The notes beneath the pieces are model-generated. The model saw nothing but the letters and a program-made list of their open reading frames with translations, was not told where the DNA came from and ran no database searches. Of a stretch of DNA of 53,457 bases, positions 51,923 to 53,457 are shown piece after piece (position 1 is the stretch's first letter; every line of letters begins with the position of its first letter). The stretch is from Acidimicrobiaceae bacterium. Its GTDB lineage: Bacteria; Actinomycetota; Acidimicrobiia; Acidimicrobiales; RAAP-2. A program made the position numbers and the translations under genes. The stretch is taken from the NCBI GenBank assembly GCA_003163875.1, contig PLRK01000071.1, forward strand, positions 3,022 through 56,478, in the 5' to 3' direction.

Positions 51923-52994
51923 CCGACTTCATCACCGCGTGTCCACCGCGAAGCCGCGGCGTACCAATAGGTGGAGGAGGCCGAGGTCCAGTGTCATCGG
52001 GAAACTCAACCTCTGGACTTGCGTCCCACATGTCCAGTCCGAGATCATCGGGACGCTCCGTGGGGCCGGGAACGGGAGCATCCGGGAGCAGCGAACGCGC
52101 AACCGTCACTGCGGGCGACGAGGAAGCATTGCCAACCCCGTGACTGAATCGTCGTCGAACACCGTCAAGGTTGTGGAGGGCCGATTGTTCGACGAACGGA
52201 ATCAACTTCAAGAGCACGTACGGAGAGAACGTCGCGAGGAGGAGGGTTACGGCGCCCGCAATGACGAGGCTGGCCGAATTGCCCATCAACTCGTTAAAGC
52301 CCAAAGTGAGCGCGATGACGATGAGAAACTTGCTCACTGCGGCGGCGAGCAACGTCTCGCCGAGTCGGATGCCGATACGTCGAAGAGATGGGAACGTGGA
52401 CAGTGGCACCACCACCGGTACGACGACCAGCAAGAGTGCGAGCACCACGGTACGAAGTACGAGCTCGCACCAAAGAAGCCACGAACCCAGCACCACGCCG
52501 GCCGCCAACAAGAAGAGGCCGAAGCCTGGCGTAAGGGTCGCGAGTGAGCTGAGCGTCGTGGCGATCTTCGCCTCGTGTTGGACGACTGACTGTGCCGCCG
52601 TGCTCGATAGTTCATTGACCGCGCGAAGGACCAGGAGCGTCATCGGACGCGCAACAAAGATTCCCAGTACGCAAGCTGGCGCCACACCGAAGTACACACG
52701 CCACAGTGACGACGCATCCGCATGTCGAAGTGCCTGCAGCGTTGACACCATCAATCCAACGATCAACAGAATCGGGGAGAGAACCAGCAACGTGTTGAAT
52801 TCCTGGTTGGCCGCATCGACCACCGTTGAGGGCTCACTGCTCGAAACGAGAACGTGACCTGCGGCCGTCAACAACCATTGGACGCTGTCGAGGACCCACG
52901 CCGTCAACGCATTGAATATGTCGCCCAGCGTCGCCTTCGCGACCGACGTCGTGGCACACGTCACTGGCGAAAAAAGGCAAAGGACGCCATTCAC
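51882..52994 (-). CDS. TrbL/VirB6-like polytopic membrane protein
   Basis: The 370-residue product has at least six membrane helices (for example 'LVLSPILLIVGLMVSTL', 'CVLGIFVARPMTLLVL', 'LFLLAAGVVLGSWLLWCELVL', 'LALLLVVVPVVVPLS'). A long acidic, Pro-rich cytoplasmic tail with 'DDLGLDMWDASPEVEFPDD' and 'GPRPPPPIG' follows. The TrbL/VirB6 proteins form the inner-membrane channel. The GTG start overlaps the pilin stop by one base (TAGTG). Confidence 0.8.
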   Translation of the reverse strand: MNGVLCLFSPVTCATTSVAKATLGDIFNALTAWVLDSVQWLLTAAGHVLVSSSEPSTVVDAANQEFNTLLVLSPILLIVGLMVSTLQALRHADASSLWRVYFGVAPACVLGIFVARPMTLLVLRAVNELSSTAAQSVVQHEAKIATTLSSLATLTPGFGLFLLAAGVVLGSWLLWCELVLRTVVLALLLVVVPVVVPLSTFPSLRRIGIRLGETLLAAAVSKFLIVIALTLGFNELMGNSASLVIAGAVTLLLATFSPYVLLKLIPFVEQSALHNLDGVRRRFSHGVGNASSSPAVTVARSLLPDAPVPGPTERPDDLGLDMWDASPEVEFPDDTGPRPPPPIGTPRLRGGHAVMKSDELGPVLGWHFDE

Positions 52995-53278
52995 TAGTGA
53001 ACCTTCAAACCGGTATGAAAGAAGAAGTTGATGAGGCTGGGTGCCGCGCCAATGAGGATCGCGGCGGCGAGGGACGTAATGACCGCACGACGCCCTGACG
53101 CAGATTGGTGCATATTTTGCGTGTGACTACCCACGGCCCAGAGCGCGGCACCAATTAAGAGCGCAATGAGTGCGCCGATCAGTGCCCAGGCGGCGACACC
53201 GTTTGCAATTTGCTGCAGCGCCTCGCTTCCAGGTAGTGCGGTCGTCGATGGACTAAGTGTTACGTCGGCGAAAAGCAT
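52994..53278 (-). CDS. VirB2/TrbC-like pilin-type small membrane protein
   Basis: The 94-residue product has a hydrophobic helix 'VAAWALIGALIALLIGAALWAV', a short basic loop ('SASGRRAVITSL') and a second hydrophobic helix ('LAAAILIGAAPSLINFFFH'). This is the two-helix layout of VirB2/TrbC pilins. The leader part is short or absent. It is the first gene of the operon, close to the divergent partial gene. Confidence 0.75.
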   Translation of the reverse strand: MLFADVTLSPSTTALPGSEALQQIANGVAAWALIGALIALLIGAALWAVGSHTQNMHQSASGRRAVITSLAAAILIGAAPSLINFFFHTGLKVH

Positions 53279-53355
53279 GGAGTACTCGCTTTCAAGGTGG
53301 GAATGCCCAATGGTCGCGGTCTCACAGATTCGGCCACATCTGCGAGAATGAATTT

Positions 53356-53457
53356 GTGCTCCTCGCCGTTGCTAAAAACCTGACGTCACACTGGGCACCC
53401 GTCTTCGTGTATCTCGCGGCATTCGGTGTCCTCATCCTCGGTGTCCTCATCGGCATT
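53356..53457 (+). CDS. Membrane protein, N-terminal fragment cut by the window edge
   Basis: A GTG at 53356 opens a frame that runs to the right edge for 34 codons without a stop. The visible part has a hydrophobic helix ('WAPVFVYLAAFGVLILGVLIG'). It faces away from the type IV operon with 77 bases between starts. It is compatible with the N-terminus of a NuoA-type subunit, but too little is visible to assign it. Confidence 0.4.
   Translation, partial: MLLAVAKNLTSHWAPVFVYLAAFGVLILGVLIGI

Noticed and set aside
51558-52547. Plus-strand frame of 329 codons
   Set aside because: Antisense to the TrbL-like and SCO6880-like genes with biased Arg/Pro/Thr composition; a shadow of GC-rich coding DNA.

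Overview
The window looks like a chromosomal segment of an actinobacterium, perhaps an Acidimicrobiia-type lineage. This rests on a MarP-type periplasmic protease, a DUF2510 membrane protein, an AftB-like GT-C glycosyltransferase, an SCO6880-type conjugation protein, many GTG starts and leaderless promoters. Core genes are GC-rich: a hand count of positions 17281-17340 gives 39/60 G+C. The stretch from about 3.0 to 10.4 kb is clearly poorer: positions 6121-6180 give 23/60. That contrast suggests transferred DNA.

Region by region: (1) 1-2903, minus strand, is the N-terminal part of a large secreted Ig-like/fibronectin-III surface protein that runs off the left edge. (2) 3277-10183 is an AT-rich accessory island. 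Its heart is a tightly coupled cassette of a small unknown protein, a PemK/MazF-like barrel, a sigma-factor-like protein, an anti-sigma-like zinc-finger protein and a short Rad50-like ATPase with a zinc hook. I cannot match this combination to a named system, and it is the best candidate for an undescribed conflict or stress system here. Several very small proteins, an HTH protein and a GNAT acetyltransferase follow. (3) 10281-13830 is mobile-element debris: a transposase C-terminal remnant and diverged direct repeats around an AbiEi/AbiEii-like toxin-antitoxin pair with a leaderless promoter. (4) 13949-16266 holds a His-rich secreted protein, a PhnZ-like HD oxygenase and a truncated, frameshifted ABC ATPase, probably a decaying phosphonate locus. 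(5) 16329-28055 is housekeeping and metabolism: tadA, tRNA-Ser, a GABA-type aminotransferase, marP, a lipoprotein, an aldehyde dehydrogenase, an acyl-CoA dehydrogenase pair, a DUF3445 protein and UDP-sulfoquinovose synthase.

(6) 28242-43720 is a complete L-rhamnose (and perhaps other 6-deoxyhexose) regulon. The ABC importer (rhaT, rhaP, rhaQ, rhaS) brings in the sugar, mutarotase rhaM and isomerase rhaI make rhamnulose, rhaB phosphorylates it, and the bifunctional aldolase/dehydrogenase yields dihydroxyacetone phosphate and lactate. The divergent lutA and a fused lutBC would oxidise the lactate to pyruvate. A DeoR-type regulator closes the cluster, and similar TTTTGTG(A/T)A elements lie upstream of the regulator, rhaS and rhaT. 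(7) 43839-48489 has the AftB-like enzyme, two nearly identical tRNA-Arg genes with different anticodons, an M20 amidohydrolase and a polyphosphate-glucokinase-like ROK kinase. (8) 48505-53278 is a minus-strand type IV secretion/conjugation-like operon (pilin-like, TrbL-like, SCO6880-like, VirB4-like, VirD4-like), next to a divergent membrane-protein gene cut by the right edge.
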